This document shows positions 1 to 7,680 of a DNA stretch of 64,000 bases, in pieces. The notes under the pieces are model-generated. The model made no database searches and was not told where the DNA came from. It saw only the letters and a program-made list of their open reading frames with translations. Origin of the DNA: Rhodobacteraceae bacterium F11138 (GTDB lineage: Bacteria; Pseudomonadota; Alphaproteobacteria; Rhodobacterales; Rhodobacteraceae). The first letter of the stretch is position 1. Each line of letters begins with the position of its first letter. Position numbers and translations under genes: made by a program. The stretch covers positions 62,001 to 126,000 of the forward strand of contig JAEKDP010000010.1 of NCBI GenBank assembly GCA_016521575.1, read 5' to 3'.

Positions 1-1
1 C

Positions 2-265
2 TTGAAAATGGACGAGGTGATCGCCGAAATCCGGGCCATGCGGGGCGTGCAGGATCTGCACCACGTTCATCTGTGGCAGATGCAAGAACACCAGCCCGCC
101 TTTCAGGCGCATGTGGTCGTTTCCGATGCGGATTGGGCCGGGGCCGAAACGATCCGTTCGGACATCAAGACCCGGCTGATGCGCCGTTTCGGCATCGACC
201 ATGCCACGCTGGAGTTGGAAAGCAGGGCCAATGGATGCGTCGGTGCCAGGGTGATCGGGCATTGA
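2..265 (+). CDS. Cation diffusion facilitator (CDF) efflux protein, C-terminal fragment
   Basis: Only the last 87 or so residues are in the window; the reading frame is open to the left edge. The segment has the character of the cytoplasmic C-terminal domain of CDF (CzcD/ZitB-type) transporters: a 'GVQDLHHVHLWQM' strand followed by a beta-alpha-beta ferredoxin-like fold ending in 'HATLELES'. Members export Zn, Co, Cd or similar divalent metals by proton antiport, with this domain acting as a dimeric metal sensor. It runs convergently into lipB with six bases between the two stop codons. The metal specificity cannot be judged because the membrane part is outside the window. Confidence 0.8.
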   Translation: MKMDEVIAEIRAMRGVQDLHHVHLWQMQEHQPAFQAHVVVSDADWAGAETIRSDIKTRLMRRFGIDHATLELESRANGCVGARVIGH

Positions 266-271
266 GGACAA

Positions 272-925
272 CTAGCGGGCGTCAAACACCTGCGGGAAGG
301 TGGTGCGCAATGCCAGATCGACATCGTTCAGCGTCACCGGCAGCCCCAGATCAATCAGGCTGGTGACACCGTGTTCGGCGATTCCGCAGGGCACGATTCC
401 GCTGAAATGGTCCAGATCGGGCTCCACGTTGATCGAAATGCCGTGAAAGCTGACCCATTTGCGTAGACGGATGCCGATGGCGGCGATCTTGTCCTCGGCC
501 TTTGTGCCATTGGCGCTCAGGGGCTTGTCATCGCGTTCAACCCAGACCCCGACGCGGCCATCGCGAATGTGGCCGGTGACGTTGAATTCGGCCAGTGCCG
601 CGATGACCCAGGTCTCCAGTTGCTTGACAAAGGCGCGGACGTCGTGCCCGCGTTTCCCGACGTCCAGCATCACATAGACCACCCGCTGTCCGGGACCGTG
701 GTATGTGTATTGTCCGCCGCGCCGGGTCTGATGAACCGGAAAGCGGTTCGGGTCGGTCAGGTCTTCGATACGCGCACTGGTGCCCGCGGTGTACAGGGGC
801 GGATGTTCCAGCAGCCAGATGCATTCGCGGGCCTGTTTCGCGGCAATCGCGGCGGCGCGGGCCTCCATGAAATCGACGGCGGTCTCATACTCCGTCAGCC
901 CATCTGATATGATCCATTCCACCAT
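272..925 (-). CDS. lipB: Octanoyltransferase LipB
   Basis: Transfers octanoyl groups from acyl carrier protein to the lipoyl domains of 2-oxoacid dehydrogenases and the glycine cleavage H protein, the first step of endogenous lipoate synthesis in the cytoplasm. The start chosen is the ATG at 925 (MVEWIISDG...), giving 217 residues, the normal family length; the frame is open far upstream but that part is non-homologous and overlaps the tRNA. Visible motifs are '[13 protein letters not shown]' (about 68-80), the catalytic lysine in 'EDKIAAIGI' (K146) and the catalytic cysteine in 'IVPCGI' (C180). Standalone gene, convergent with the CDF gene. lipA is not in the window. Confidence 0.93.
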   Translation of the reverse strand: MVEWIISDGLTEYETAVDFMEARAAAIAAKQARECIWLLEHPPLYTAGTSARIEDLTDPNRFPVHQTRRGGQYTYHGPGQRVVYVMLDVGKRGHDVRAFVKQLETWVIAALAEFNVTGHIRDGRVGVWVERDDKPLSANGTKAEDKIAAIGIRLRKWVSFHGISINVEPDLDHFSGIVPCGIAEHGVTSLIDLGLPVTLNDVDLALRTTFPQVFDAR

Positions 926-1028
926 GTCCGGTGCTTTACCCCGACGCGGCGCGGGGGGGAAGCCCGCACCGCATGCGACCCGGCCGGATCGGCCACGCAA
1001 AAGGACGGGCCGGGCCGCCGTTTTTCCC

Positions 1029-1057
1029 TTCACAAGCCCCCAGCCTTGGTCTATAGC
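1029..1057 (+). promoter_or_regulatory. Candidate sigma-70 promoter of tRNA-Leu
   Basis: TTCACA at 1029-1034 and TATAGC at 1052-1057 are separated by 17 bases, and the mature tRNA starts 23 bases after the -10 element. The boxes differ from TTGACA/TATAAT by one and two bases. Assigned by pattern and position only. Confidence 0.5.
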
Positions 1058-1080
1058 CCGGCCTGACCAAGCCTGGGCGT

Positions 1081-1167
1081 GCGGCCGTGGCGGAATTGGT
1101 AGACGCGCAGCGTTGAGGTCGCTGTGGGGTAACACCCGTGGAAGTTCGAGTCTTCTCGGCCGCACCA
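1081..1167 (+). tRNA. tRNA-Leu (anticodon GAG)
   Basis: An 87-base class II tRNA. The acceptor stem pairs GCGGCCG (1081-1087) with CGGCCGC (1157-1163), followed by discriminator A and an encoded CCA. The anticodon arm CAGCG-TTGAGGT-CGCTG gives anticodon GAG, reading CUC/CUU leucine codons. A long variable arm (about 'TGGGGTAACACCCG') and a T-loop with GTTCGAG are visible. No intron and no neighbouring tRNA genes. Confidence 0.96.
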
Positions 1168-1346
1168 AATCATGGACATTGCCAACTGACTGCATGCCGC
1201 ACAGCGCCGTTTCTGGACGCGCAAGGCCGCCGGGACAGTGTCGCTTGGGGCTGGCGCGGCGGTTCGCGCGGATCGGGAAACGACATGCAATCTTCTTGAA
1301 CATGGATGTATCTGGTCTAGTCTGTTTGACGACAAGGAGAACGATC

Positions 1347-2279
1347 ATGTTTGAACGTCTGAAAACCCTCCCGCTGGTTCTTGCCCTTCTGGCCCCGGCG
1401 CCATTGGTGGCTGACGCGGACGGGCCGGACTTTTTCGGTGTCACCGGGGTTTCTGACGATGATGTGCTGAATATCCGCTCGGGACCCGGCGGTTCGCATG
1501 AGAAGATCGGGCAGATTCCGTTTGACGGGGACGGGATCCGGAACCTGGGCTGCGAGGGCGGGCTGAGCTTTGCCGAGTGGGCGGAGGCGTCTGAGGCAGA
1601 GCGCGGTGCAGCGTCAAGGCGGCGCTGGTGTCAGGTACGGTATCGCGGTGTTCAGGGCTGGGTTGCCGGGCGCTATCTGACCGAGGGCAGCGCGCCGCCA
1701 GCCGACACGGTTGCGCCGAGTTTTGACTGTGCCAAAGCGCAGGGCAGCGCACAACAGGCCGTTTGCGCCGACCCACATCTGGCGCGGCTGGATCTGGAAC
1801 TGGCGCGCTTGTACGGGCTGGTGGTGAATGGGCCGCACATGACAGCTGACCGTTTGCCGGAATTGAAGGCGATGCAGCGCGGCTGGATAAAGGGGCGCGA
1901 TGACTGCTGGAAGGCGCTTGCCGGGCTGAACGACTGTATTGCGGGAAGCTATGCGATGCGGATCGACGCGCTGCGCACCGGGTATTCCGATGCGCGCGCG
2001 GCGGATGATGCGGGCGTTTCCGCAGGACCGTTTGCCTATGTCTGCGATACGCTGGATGTGCCTGTGTCCATGGTGTCAATCAATGCCGAGCCATCGATCC
2101 TGTCCCTGCGCTGGGGCGACAACTGGATCACGCCGACAGGACGCCCGGCGGCGTCGGGTGCCAAGTATGGTGCAGATACCGCGCAGGGGGTGTTCCAGTT
2201 CTGGACAAAGGGAAACGAAGCCCTGTTCCTGCGCCCCGGTCAGCCCGAGGTCAGTTGTGTTCTGGACGAAACCGGCTGA
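1347..2279 (+). CDS. Secreted SH3 / LprI-like / MliC-like protein
   Basis: A 310-residue exported protein of unknown exact role. Start ATG 1347 is preceded by AAGGAG (1334-1339) and followed by a Sec signal peptide ([24 protein letters not shown]). A bacterial SH3 domain spans about 27-110 ('[10 protein letters not shown]' to 'GWVAGRYL'). A DUF1311/LprI-type segment (about 125-200) contains '[17 protein letters not shown]' with paired cysteines. The C-terminus (about 225-308) resembles the MliC lysozyme-inhibitor fold ('AYVCDT' to 'VSCVLDE'), again with two cysteines. The combination suggests a periplasmic envelope-protection or lysozyme-inhibitor protein; this is inference from domains. Convergent with the soxT-like gene downstream. 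Confidence 0.75.
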   Translation: MFERLKTLPLVLALLAPAPLVADADGPDFFGVTGVSDDDVLNIRSGPGGSHEKIGQIPFDGDGIRNLGCEGGLSFAEWAEASEAERGAASRRRWCQVRYRGVQGWVAGRYLTEGSAPPADTVAPSFDCAKAQGSAQQAVCADPHLARLDLELARLYGLVVNGPHMTADRLPELKAMQRGWIKGRDDCWKALAGLNDCIAGSYAMRIDALRTGYSDARAADDAGVSAGPFAYVCDTLDVPVSMVSINAEPSILSLRWGDNWITPTGRPAASGAKYGADTAQGVFQFWTKGNEALFLRPGQPEVSCVLDETG

Positions 2280-2352
2280 CCGATCCGCGCCGGGCGCGGG
2301 GTATGGCGCGTTCGGGGAATGCCAAGATGTTGCATCCACGCGCGCAGGGCGA

Positions 2353-3411
2353 TCAGGCGGTTGAGCGGAACCCGACGATGAGCTGGCGCAACCCGAATGC
2401 GGCACCAGCGAAAATCGCCATCATGGTCACCGGCGCGCTGATCGCCAGAACGCTGAAAGCGGACAATCCCTGACCCACGGTGCAGCCCATGGCGATCACC
2501 GCCCCTGCGCCCATGATGGCGGCACCGATGATCTGTCGGCGCAACTCGCGCGGGTCTTCACAGGCTTCCCAGCGGAAATGCCCCTTGATCAGCGATCCGA
2601 TGAAGGCCCCGAGCCAGACCCCGGCGATTGATCCAACGGCAAACGAGATCGCCCGGGCGCTGCCGGTCATGGCAAACAGGATGGTTTCGCCCAGCGGGGC
2701 CGAAAAACTATGCGAAACAACGGGTGTGGCATCAAACCCGACCTGGCGGACATATTGTGTGCCGGCCCAGCCCGAAACGATGGCCAGCCCGACCACAATC
2801 GACCAGAACATGGCATTGCGGTCCGTCCTGAAAGGGCCGGACACAAGAGCGGCTGCGCAGAACAGCAGCCCGACCGCGATGCCGATGCCGGTCACCGGAA
2901 ATCCGGTCAGCGCGGCGGCGTGGTGGGCCAATCCGGGTGGAACCCCGGAGATGACCGGGGACTGGTGAAACAGCGCATCGCGCAGCGGAGCCAGCGGGCC
3001 GGCCAACACCACATAGGTCGAGACCCCCATGACCAGCACGATCACAAAGGATCTCAGGTCGCCGCCGCCCAGCCGGGCGATGGCCCCATACCCGCAGTTG
3101 CCGGACAGCGCCATGCCATAGCCGAACATCAGCCCGCCGATGACAGAGGCCTGTGGCATCCAGCGGATGGACAGATAATAGGTATCCGCGCCGGTCAGCA
3201 GACCCGTCGCCATCAGCGCAAAGCTGCCGGTCACCGCGACCCCGATGGCCAGGACCCACATGCGCATGCGCAAACCGTTGCCGCCATACAGCAGATCCTC
3301 GATCGCACCCAGGGTGCAAAACCGGCCCAGCCGCGCAGCAAGCCCCAGCAGGATGCCGCCGAACAACCCGACCAGCGCAACCGCCTGGCCGTCGGTCAAG
3401 ACGTCCGACAA
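2353..3411 (-). CDS. soxT: YeeE/YedE-family sulfur transporter, SoxT-like
   Basis: A 352-residue polytopic inner-membrane protein (about nine to ten hydrophobic segments) of the YeeE/YedE (DUF395, TsuA) family, which imports thiosulfate or related sulfur species through conserved cysteines. Cysteines lie in conserved-looking helical contexts: 'GRFCTLGAIED' near the N-terminus, 'GMALSGNCGYGAIARLGGGD', and 'AMGCTVGQGLSAFS' near the C-terminus. The start is TTG at 3411 with a G-rich ribosome site at about 3420-3426. It is last in the leftward soxS - hbpS-like - soxR - soxT run, 81 bases after soxR. In sox loci this family is called SoxT and is proposed to move sulfur into the cell or relay a signal to SoxR; the exact substrate is inferred. 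Confidence 0.82.
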   Translation of the reverse strand: MSDVLTDGQAVALVGLFGGILLGLAARLGRFCTLGAIEDLLYGGNGLRMRMWVLAIGVAVTGSFALMATGLLTGADTYYLSIRWMPQASVIGGLMFGYGMALSGNCGYGAIARLGGGDLRSFVIVLVMGVSTYVVLAGPLAPLRDALFHQSPVISGVPPGLAHHAAALTGFPVTGIGIAVGLLFCAAALVSGPFRTDRNAMFWSIVVGLAIVSGWAGTQYVRQVGFDATPVVSHSFSAPLGETILFAMTGSARAISFAVGSIAGVWLGAFIGSLIKGHFRWEACEDPRELRRQIIGAAIMGAGAVIAMGCTVGQGLSAFSVLAISAPVTMMAIFAGAAFGLRQLIVGFRSTA

Positions 3412-3492
3412 GAGCGTTTCCCCCCCTGTGGCGCGCGGTCAGATCGCGCAGCGTGGCGATATCGTGCCGCCCGCATGGGGCGGCCGCATCAA

Positions 3493-3849
3493 TCAGCCGG
3501 TTTCAGTCTCTTTGGACCCGTCCTTGCAGAACAGATCATAGACGACTTCCAGAATGCGGCGTGGCCGGTCGTCGGCCAGCCGGTAAAAGATCGTCTTGCC
3601 GTCACGTCGCGGAATCACCAGCCCTTCGAGCCGCAGGCGCGACAGTTGCTGGGATACAGCCGCCTGACGGGCGGACAGAAGCTCTTCAAGCTCGGTCACC
3701 GATTTTTCGCCGGTCACCAGATGGCACAGGATCATCAACCGGCCTTCATGGCTGATCGCTTTCAGGAAGTTGGAGGCTGTGGTCGCGTTTTCGACCATCG
3801 AATCCAGCTCGTCTTCGGCCATTTCGGATGAGAACTCGGGAAGTGCCAT
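3493..3849 (-). CDS. soxR: SoxR, ArsR-family sulfur-responsive repressor
   Basis: A 118-residue winged-helix repressor. The ArsR fold is clear: 'LKAISHEGRLMILCHLVTGEKSV' then the recognition helix 'SARQAAVSQQLSRLRLEGLV' and wing 'RRDGKTIFYRL'. Two cysteines, C42 (in LMILCHL) and C108 (in YDLFCKDG), match the pair known in sox-linked SoxR proteins that senses reactive or polysulfide sulfur by disulfide or trisulfide formation. It is expected to repress the divergent sox promoters until sulfur substrate appears. ATG start at 3849, 24 bases after the hbpS-like stop, so cotranscribed with soxS. Three candidate operators in the locus are listed separately. This SoxR is unrelated to the MerR-type redox sensor of the same name. 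Confidence 0.93.
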   Translation of the reverse strand: MALPEFSSEMAEDELDSMVENATTASNFLKAISHEGRLMILCHLVTGEKSVTELEELLSARQAAVSQQLSRLRLEGLVIPRRDGKTIFYRLADDRPRRILEVVYDLFCKDGSKETETG

Positions 3850-3873
3850 GCCTGTCCTGTCGTATTGCCGGCT

Positions 3874-4383
3874 TCAGAAAGCGATCTGGTCTTCGATGGC
3901 GGCGATGCCCGCTTCGGCGCAGACATCGTCCAGGTCCGGCCCCGGCGCCCCCGAGACCCCGATCCCCGCGACGACCGAACCGCCGCCTTCATAGACCACC
4001 AGCCCCCCGCCCAGCGGCAGGGCCTCGCTGAGGTGACGAATGCCGGATGAAACCTGCCCGGCCGCGGTCGAGGCCGCCAGATCTGTCGTTGAACTGCGAA
4101 AACTGACCGCGGTCCAGGCCTTGCGGCGGCTGGTTTCATAGACATGCGCCCCGGCGTACTGGTCGCGCAGAAACACCTGCGGCAGACCGAAACGATCGAC
4201 CACGGTGACGCCGACCTGGTATCCGGCGTCCCGGCAGGCGATCAGCGCGGCCTGGGCCATTTGCTGCGCCACTTCGGGTTTCAGCGCCTTGAAATGGACC
4301 AGCGCGTCAGTGTCGTCCTGGGCCATCGCCGGAAATGCGAGGCTGGCCGTCGCGGCCATGGCTAAAGACAGTCGTTTCATCAT
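3874..4383 (-). CDS. Periplasmic HbpS/GlcG-like (DUF336) protein
   Basis: A 169-residue protein with a signal peptide (MMKRLSLAMAATASLAFPAMAQ) and one HbpS/GlcG domain. Family hallmarks are 'VGVTVVDRFGLPQVFLRDQYAG', 'TSRRKAWTAVSF' and the glycine-rich 'LPLGGGLVVYEGGGSVVAGIGVSGAPGPDLDDVCAEAGI'. Family members bind haem (HbpS of Streptomyces, a redox sensor partner) or cobalamin/diols, or have no known ligand. Start ATG 4383 has an excellent ribosome site (GAAGGAG) and overlaps the soxS stop as ATGA, so it is translationally coupled between soxS and soxR. A sulfur- or redox-sensing accessory role is inferred from position only. Confidence 0.8.
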   Translation of the reverse strand: MMKRLSLAMAATASLAFPAMAQDDTDALVHFKALKPEVAQQMAQAALIACRDAGYQVGVTVVDRFGLPQVFLRDQYAGAHVYETSRRKAWTAVSFRSSTTDLAASTAAGQVSSGIRHLSEALPLGGGLVVYEGGGSVVAGIGVSGAPGPDLDDVCAEAGIAAIEDQIAF

Positions 4384-4769
4384 TCGTCTCCTTCAAACCC
4401 TGTATACTGGACCAGCAGCTTCGCCAGAACCGGCCAAAAGAAATTTTCCCCCGGATAGCCTTCGAGACGGGCCAGTTCGCGATTGCCGTCGACGATCAGG
4501 AACGTCGGAGTAAAGCTGACGCGACGGGCAATGTCGAGATCTTCGGGCAGGGCGCGCAGATCGACACGGCGCAAGGGCGCGAACTGCCCCTCGGGCGTGT
4601 TGGGATACGCGGGCGCAATTTCTTCGTTCCAGCGGGCGCACCATTCACAGCCGACCTGTTCCACCATGACCAGTTCCACCGCCCAGACCGGCAGCGCGAC
4701 ACAGGCGGCCAGCATGATCGGCACCAGCCGTCGTGGATTTGAAAGCAGGGAAAATGACAGGATCGGCAT
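4380..4769 (-). CDS. soxS: SoxS, periplasmic thioredoxin-like protein
   Basis: A 129-residue thioredoxin-fold protein with an N-terminal membrane or signal segment (about 14-32, 'RLVPIMLAACVALPVWA') and an active-site motif CEWC (C41, C44) followed by 'ARWNEEIAPAYP'. A cis-proline region 'VSFTPTFLIVDGNRE' is present. In sox systems SoxS is the periplasmic thiol reductase, fed by SoxV, that reactivates SoxYZ by reducing its swinging-arm cysteine. It is first gene of the leftward regulatory operon and divergent from soxV across 106 bases. The ribosome site before the ATG at 4769 is weak. Confidence 0.85.
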   Translation of the reverse strand: MPILSFSLLSNPRRLVPIMLAACVALPVWAVELVMVEQVGCEWCARWNEEIAPAYPNTPEGQFAPLRRVDLRALPEDLDIARRVSFTPTFLIVDGNRELARLEGYPGENFFWPVLAKLLVQYTGFEGDE

Positions 4770-4804
4770 GTCGCACCCGTTGACGTCTGGTCATCATAAA
4801 ACGT

Positions 4805-4827
4805 AATCTGAATATGTGAATGATTCA
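4805..4827. promoter_or_regulatory. Candidate SoxR operator in the soxS/soxV divergent region
   Basis: AATCTGAATATGTGAATG (4805-4822) overlaps a perfect palindrome TGAAT-G-ATTCA (4817-4827). The 18-mer aligns without gaps with the sites at 6251 and 8595, sharing AAT at the left and GAAT at the right end. A SoxR operator in the soxS-soxV spacer is known for Pseudaminobacter, so position and sequence agree. Half-site assignment is inference. Confidence 0.6.
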
Positions 4828-4875
4828 AGCTTTGACATCGGGCCTTCTGTCCGTATCGGCTGAAGGGGGGCCAAG

Positions 4876-5613
4876 TTGCTGGAAATTTCTCTTGCCGGGG
4901 CGTTGTTTGCCGGGCTGCTCAGTTTCTTTACGCCCTGCATCCTGCCGATGGTTCCGTTCTATCTGTCTTACATGGGCGGTTTGTCGATGGCTGAACTGCG
5001 CGGCGACGGGGCCATCGCGCCCGGAGCGCAGAAACGTCTGGTGGTGTCGGCGCTGTTTTTCGCGCTTGGGGTCACCACGGTGTTCATGCTGCTGGGAATG
5101 GGTGCGACCGCGCTGGGGCAGGCGTTCGGCCAGTATCTTGAGCCGCTGTCTTATGTGGCGGCGGCGATTCTGGTGGTCTTCGGGTTGCATTTCCTGGGGG
5201 TGATCAAGGTGCCGCTGCTGTATCGTGAGGCGCGGCTTGAAAGCCAGGCCGAAGCCAGCACGGTGGTCGGGGCGTATCTGATGGGGCTGGCCTTCGGGTT
5301 CGGCTGGACCCCCTGCGTGGGCCCGGCGCTGGCCTCGATCCTGATGATCGCCAGCGGGATGGGGGATATTTGGCGTGGGGCGTTGCTGTTGTTCGTGTAT
5401 GGTGTGGGCATGACCGCGCCGTTCATCCTGGCGGCCCTGTTTGCCAAACCGTTTCTGGCCTGGGTGCAGCGCCATCGCGCCGTCTTTGCATGGGTCGAAA
5501 AGGGCATGGGGGCGATGCTGATCCTGTTCGCGGTATTGATCGCAACCGGCGGCGTGAACCTGATCGCGCAGGCGATGATTGACTGGTTCCCGGGGTTCGG
5601 ATCTTTGGGTTGA
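4876..5613 (+). CDS. soxV: SoxV, CcdA-type thiol-disulfide transporter
   Basis: A 245-residue six-helix membrane protein of the CcdA/DsbD-beta family that passes electrons from cytoplasmic thioredoxin to the periplasmic SoxS/SoxW thioredoxins. The two redox cysteines lie in the family motifs 'FFTPCILPMVP' (C21) and 'GWTPCVGPAL' (C147). Start is TTG 4876 with AGGGGGG just upstream; no in-frame ATG precedes the first helix. First gene of the rightward soxVWXYZABCD series, transcribed away from soxS, with soxW 36 bases downstream. Confidence 0.92.
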   Translation: MLEISLAGALFAGLLSFFTPCILPMVPFYLSYMGGLSMAELRGDGAIAPGAQKRLVVSALFFALGVTTVFMLLGMGATALGQAFGQYLEPLSYVAAAILVVFGLHFLGVIKVPLLYREARLESQAEASTVVGAYLMGLAFGFGWTPCVGPALASILMIASGMGDIWRGALLLFVYGVGMTAPFILAALFAKPFLAWVQRHRAVFAWVEKGMGAMLILFAVLIATGGVNLIAQAMIDWFPGFGSLG

Positions 5614-5649
5614 GACCGGGTCGAAACCGGGTTGAGAGAGGAGAACACG

Positions 5650-6228
5650 ATGAAACATTGGATTGCAGCGGGCTTTGCGCTTCTTCTGGCGATGCCGGTC
5701 GGGGCGGTCGAGGTGGGGGATGACGGGCTGCACAAAACCCCATGGATGCGCGATACGTTCAAGGACCTCCGCGAGGATCTGGCCGAGGCCAATGCCGAAG
5801 GCAAGCGCATGGTCCTGTTCTTCGAGCAGCGCGGCTGTATCTATTGCAGCAAGATGCACAACGAGGTTTTCCCCGATCCCGATCTGACGCGGTTGATCGA
5901 GGACGAGTTCTTTGTCGTGCAGTTGAATCTGCACGGCGACACCGAGGTCACGGATTTCGACGGCGAGGTGCTGTCGGAAAAGAACATGGCGCGCAAATGG
6001 AACATTCTGTTCACGCCGACGCTGCTGTTCCTGCCCGAAACGGTGCCTGCGGACCAGACCGCGCCAGAGGCGGCGGTGGCTGTGATGCCCGGGGCGTTTG
6101 CCGTCGGGACGACCACCGACATGTTCACATGGGTCGTGGAAAAGCGCTATGCGCTTGATGGCGATGAAGATTTTCAGCGATACCACGCCCGCAGAATCCA
6201 GGAGCGCGACAACGGCAAGGCGGATTGA
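5650..6228 (+). CDS. soxW: SoxW, periplasmic thioredoxin
   Basis: A 192-residue exported thioredoxin-like protein. The signal peptide is MKHWIAAGFALLLAMPVGA. The redox motif CIYC (C63, C66) sits in 'VLFFEQRGCIYCSKMHNEVF', typical of SoxW/DsbD-gamma-like proteins, and 'FTPTLLFLPE' supplies the cis-proline. Start ATG 5650 has GAGAGGAG 7-14 bases upstream; an in-frame TTG at 5632 is less likely. It receives electrons from SoxV; in Paracoccus its loss is tolerated, so its exact target is uncertain. A 121-base gap with a candidate SoxR operator separates it from soxX. Confidence 0.9.
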   Translation: MKHWIAAGFALLLAMPVGAVEVGDDGLHKTPWMRDTFKDLREDLAEANAEGKRMVLFFEQRGCIYCSKMHNEVFPDPDLTRLIEDEFFVVQLNLHGDTEVTDFDGEVLSEKNMARKWNILFTPTLLFLPETVPADQTAPEAAVAVMPGAFAVGTTTDMFTWVVEKRYALDGDEDFQRYHARRIQERDNGKAD

Positions 6229-6250
6229 TGCCGGGCTGGGCACAGTTAAT

Positions 6251-6268
6251 AATTCAAAATTGTGAATT
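6251..6268. promoter_or_regulatory. Candidate SoxR operator upstream of soxX
   Basis: AATTCAAAATTGTGAATT is an 18-base palindrome with a single mismatched pair (6257/6262). It lies 82 bases before the soxX ATG in the soxW-soxX gap, the second position where SoxR is known to bind in related organisms. It is the most symmetrical of the three related sites in this locus and the best model for the consensus. Confidence 0.68.
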
Positions 6269-6349
6269 TGTTCTTGCGAAGCGCATCGCCTGTATTCTAC
6301 GGTATGCGGGACCAAGCAAGCCACCGCAGTGGCAGTCAGGGGAGGAAAC

Positions 6350-6823
6350 ATGCAGCTGAAGAAACTTACAGTGGCGGCAATGCTGATTGCCGGTGCGGCC
6401 GCAGCGAACGAGATCGCGCCCGCGGATGTCGTCTTTACCGAGGATGGCGCGATCGAAGCCTCGCTCAGCGGGTCGCCGGGTGTGGCCGAGAATGCACCCG
6501 AAATCATGAACAAGGGGGCAGGCAACTGCATCGCCTGTCATCAGGTCACGGCGCTGAGCGATATACCGTTTCACGGTGAGGTCGGCCCGTCCCTGGACGG
6601 GGCCGGCAGCCGCTGGACCGAGGCCGAGCTGCGCGGATTGGTTGCAAATGCAAAGATGACGTTCGAAGGCTCTATGATGCCCTCCTTCTACAAGATCGAC
6701 GGTTTCACCCGGCCGGGTGACGCCTATACCGGCAAGGCTGCGAAGCTTCCGTTGGACCCGTTGCTTACGGCGCAGCAGGTCGAGGATGTCGTCGCCTTTC
6801 TGATGACGCTCAAGGATCAGTGA
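6350..6823 (+). CDS. soxX: SoxX, monohaem cytochrome c subunit of SoxXA
   Basis: A 157-residue periplasmic c-type cytochrome. The signal peptide ends near 'AGAAAAN' (about residue 19). The single haem motif is CIACH (C60, C63, H64), and the distal methionine is probably in 'TFEGSMMPSFYKI'. SoxXA oxidatively conjugates thiosulfate to the SoxY cysteine and passes electrons to the respiratory chain. Start ATG 6350 follows GGAGGAAA. First gene of the core soxXYZA unit, preceded by the candidate operator at 6251. Confidence 0.95.
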   Translation: MQLKKLTVAAMLIAGAAAANEIAPADVVFTEDGAIEASLSGSPGVAENAPEIMNKGAGNCIACHQVTALSDIPFHGEVGPSLDGAGSRWTEAELRGLVANAKMTFEGSMMPSFYKIDGFTRPGDAYTGKAAKLPLDPLLTAQQVEDVVAFLMTLKDQ

Positions 6824-6861
6824 CGCGCGCGGCGCGGCACAGGACAAACAGGAGACAAGAG

Positions 6862-7281
6862 ATGGAATTCTCACGACGCGATACTCTGGCGATGGGGCTG
6901 GGCGCAGCTGCGTTGACGGTTCTGCCCATGCGGGTTTTTGCCTCGGCCACGGAAGACGCGATTGCCGCCTTCACCGGCGGTGCGGACATGGCCGACGAGG
7001 GCGTCACGCTGACGGCCCCGGAAATTGCCGAAAATGGCAACACGGTGCCGATCGAGGTGTCCGCGCCGGGCGCGAGCGCGATCATGGTGCTGGCGGCAGG
7101 CAACCCGACGCCGCCGGTGGCGACGTTCAACTTCGGTCCGCTGGCCGCAAGCCAGTCCGCCTCGACCCGGATCCGGCTGGCGGGAACTCAGGACGTGGTT
7201 GCCATCGCCAAGCTGGCGGATGGATCGTTCGCACGCGCCACGTCCACCGTAAAAGTCACAATCGGGGGCTGCGGCGGCTGA
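6862..7281 (+). CDS. soxY: SoxY, sulfur carrier subunit
   Basis: A 139-residue protein with a twin-arginine signal (SRRDTLAMG near the N-terminus). It ends in the diagnostic swinging arm GGCGG, with C137 as the covalent attachment point for the sulfur intermediate. With SoxZ it forms the carrier that visits SoxXA, SoxB and SoxCD. Start ATG 6862 has AGGAG (6850-6854) upstream. 38 bases after soxX and 42 bases before soxZ. SoxZ lacks a signal, so SoxYZ is presumably exported as a complex by Tat. Confidence 0.96.
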   Translation: MEFSRRDTLAMGLGAAALTVLPMRVFASATEDAIAAFTGGADMADEGVTLTAPEIAENGNTVPIEVSAPGASAIMVLAAGNPTPPVATFNFGPLAASQSASTRIRLAGTQDVVAIAKLADGSFARATSTVKVTIGGCGG

Positions 7282-7323
7282 TCCGCTGCTCCGCGCCCAA
7301 CCCGACATTCAGGAGAGAAAAAC

Positions 7324-7653
7324 ATGGCATCTGGTGCAAAACCCCGCGTCAAGGTCCCGAAGACCGCAGCCGCAGGCGACACGATCACGATCAAGACGCT
7401 GATCAGCCACAAAATGGAAAGCGGTCAGCGCAAGGACAAGGAAGGCAATGTCATTCCGCGTTCGATCATCAATCGCTTCACCTGTGATTTCAACGGGCAG
7501 AATGTGATCGACGTCAAGATGGAACCGGCGATCTCGACCAACCCCTATTTCCAGTTCGAAGCCACGGTCCCCGAAGCGGGAGAGTTTGCTTTCAAGTGGT
7601 ATGATGACGACGGCTCTGAATACGAAGAAAGCAAATCCATCGCCATCGGCTGA
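7324..7653 (+). CDS. soxZ: SoxZ, partner of SoxY
   Basis: A 109-residue immunoglobulin-like fold protein without a signal peptide, the normal SoxZ length. Family features include 'KPRVKVPKTAAAGDTITIKTLISHKMESG', 'NRFTCDFNGQNVI' and 'FKWYDDDGSEYEE'. It binds SoxY and travels to the periplasm with it through the Tat signal of SoxY. GGAGAG lies upstream of ATG 7324. No catalytic residues are expected. Confidence 0.95.
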   Translation: MASGAKPRVKVPKTAAAGDTITIKTLISHKMESGQRKDKEGNVIPRSIINRFTCDFNGQNVIDVKMEPAISTNPYFQFEATVPEAGEFAFKWYDDDGSEYEESKSIAIG

Positions 7654-7680
7654 GACCTTGAGACCGGGAGGAGACCCAGA

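Noticed and set aside
4825-6531. Long frame (568 codons) opposite soxV and soxW
   Set aside because: It spans two well-identified genes and an operator; Arg/His/Gln-rich shadow.
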